Assembly (NCBI GenBank): GCA_964551215.1
Contig: CAZKBV010000002.1
Coordinates: forward strand, 1-59,763
Length of the DNA: 59,763 nt
Source of the DNA: JAFLUQ01 sp964551215
GTDB lineage: Bacteria > Bacillota > Clostridia > UMGS1883
Reading direction: 5' to 3'
In this document: positions 59,711-59,763 of the stretch, piece by piece
Layout of the letters: the number at the start of each line of letters is the position of its first letter
Position numbering within the stretch: position 1 is the first letter of the stretch
Made by a program: the position numbers and the translations under genes
The notes under the pieces: generated by a model
Told to the model about the DNA's origin: nothing
The model's database searches: none
The model's input: only the letters and a program-made list of their open reading frames with translations

Positions 59711-59763
59711 TGGCGACCCGGAAGGGGTTCGAACCCTCGACCTCCAGCGTGACAGGCTGGCGT
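59711..59763 (-). tRNA. tRNA-Asp (GTC), 5' part cut by the window end
   Basis: The 3' 53 nt are visible: anticodon arm CCAGC-CTGTCAC-GCTGG with GTC, T arm GAGGGTTCGAACCCC, G73 and an encoded CCA. Confidence 0.93.

Overview
The window is about 60 kb of a low- to mid-GC, Gram-positive (monoderm) bacterial chromosome, most likely an anaerobic member of class Clostridia (Bacillota). The evidence is a tRNA-Phe-type T-box leader on pheS, long-form HPF, LexA with a Bacillus-type SOS operator, strong AGGAGG ribosome sites, an S-layer-homology protein, the rnc / radical-SAM pair, a lone ATPase-less sugar ABC cluster and AraC regulators with clostridial architecture. A run of 100 N at 32132-32231 marks a scaffold gap, so this is a draft or metagenome assembly. 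I cannot name the genus.

Layout. 1-6735: a type I-C CRISPR-Cas locus, all read on the minus strand (cas5c-cas8c-cas7c-cas4-cas1-cas2, then a leader and an array of 17 identical 33-nt repeats that runs off the left edge). The operon has its own promoter in front of cas5c and no cas3 anywhere in the window; the small subunit Cas11c has a clear internal start within cas8c. 7074-10918: an Fe-S-scaffold-like protein with its GGGtGRT partner, an orphan LivJ-like binding lipoprotein, and long HPF. 11195-17558: a large secreted protein of about twelve chitobiase/FN3-like modules, a GNAT gene remnant, an AraC regulator, a zinc-ribbon AbrB-like regulator and lexA.

17946-31807: one tightly packed minus-strand operon of nine genes, the main accessory system of the window. 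It encodes two extracellular solute-binding proteins (one fused to jelly-roll-like modules and membrane anchored), two MalF/MalG-type permease pairs, an NHL/TPR membrane protein, a Yip1-like membrane protein and a DUF5696-like secreted protein with a long acidic insertion. No ATPase and no glycosidase are encoded, so a shared MsmX-type ATPase elsewhere is implied. One near-consensus promoter with a direct-repeat candidate operator precedes it.

32132-44651: the assembly gap, then pheST under a T-box, a second AraC regulator, and the operon glyA-rarA-(HlyD-like membrane fusion protein)-dCMP deaminase; divergently nth and a YgjP-type metallopeptidase; then a CofE-like ligase. 44870-55154: rnc, radical SAM, GNAT, and rpoB-rpoC with a long structured leader of its own, away from the usual rplJL and smc neighbours. 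55268-59763: an SLH-domain protein, lgt and a tRNA cluster (Asp-Phe-Gly-Cys) running off the right edge.

Housekeeping genes look intact and ordinary. The parts most worth study are the cas3-less I-C locus with its leader repeats, the nine-gene double-permease uptake operon, the transporter-less membrane fusion protein, and a few structured intergenic elements.
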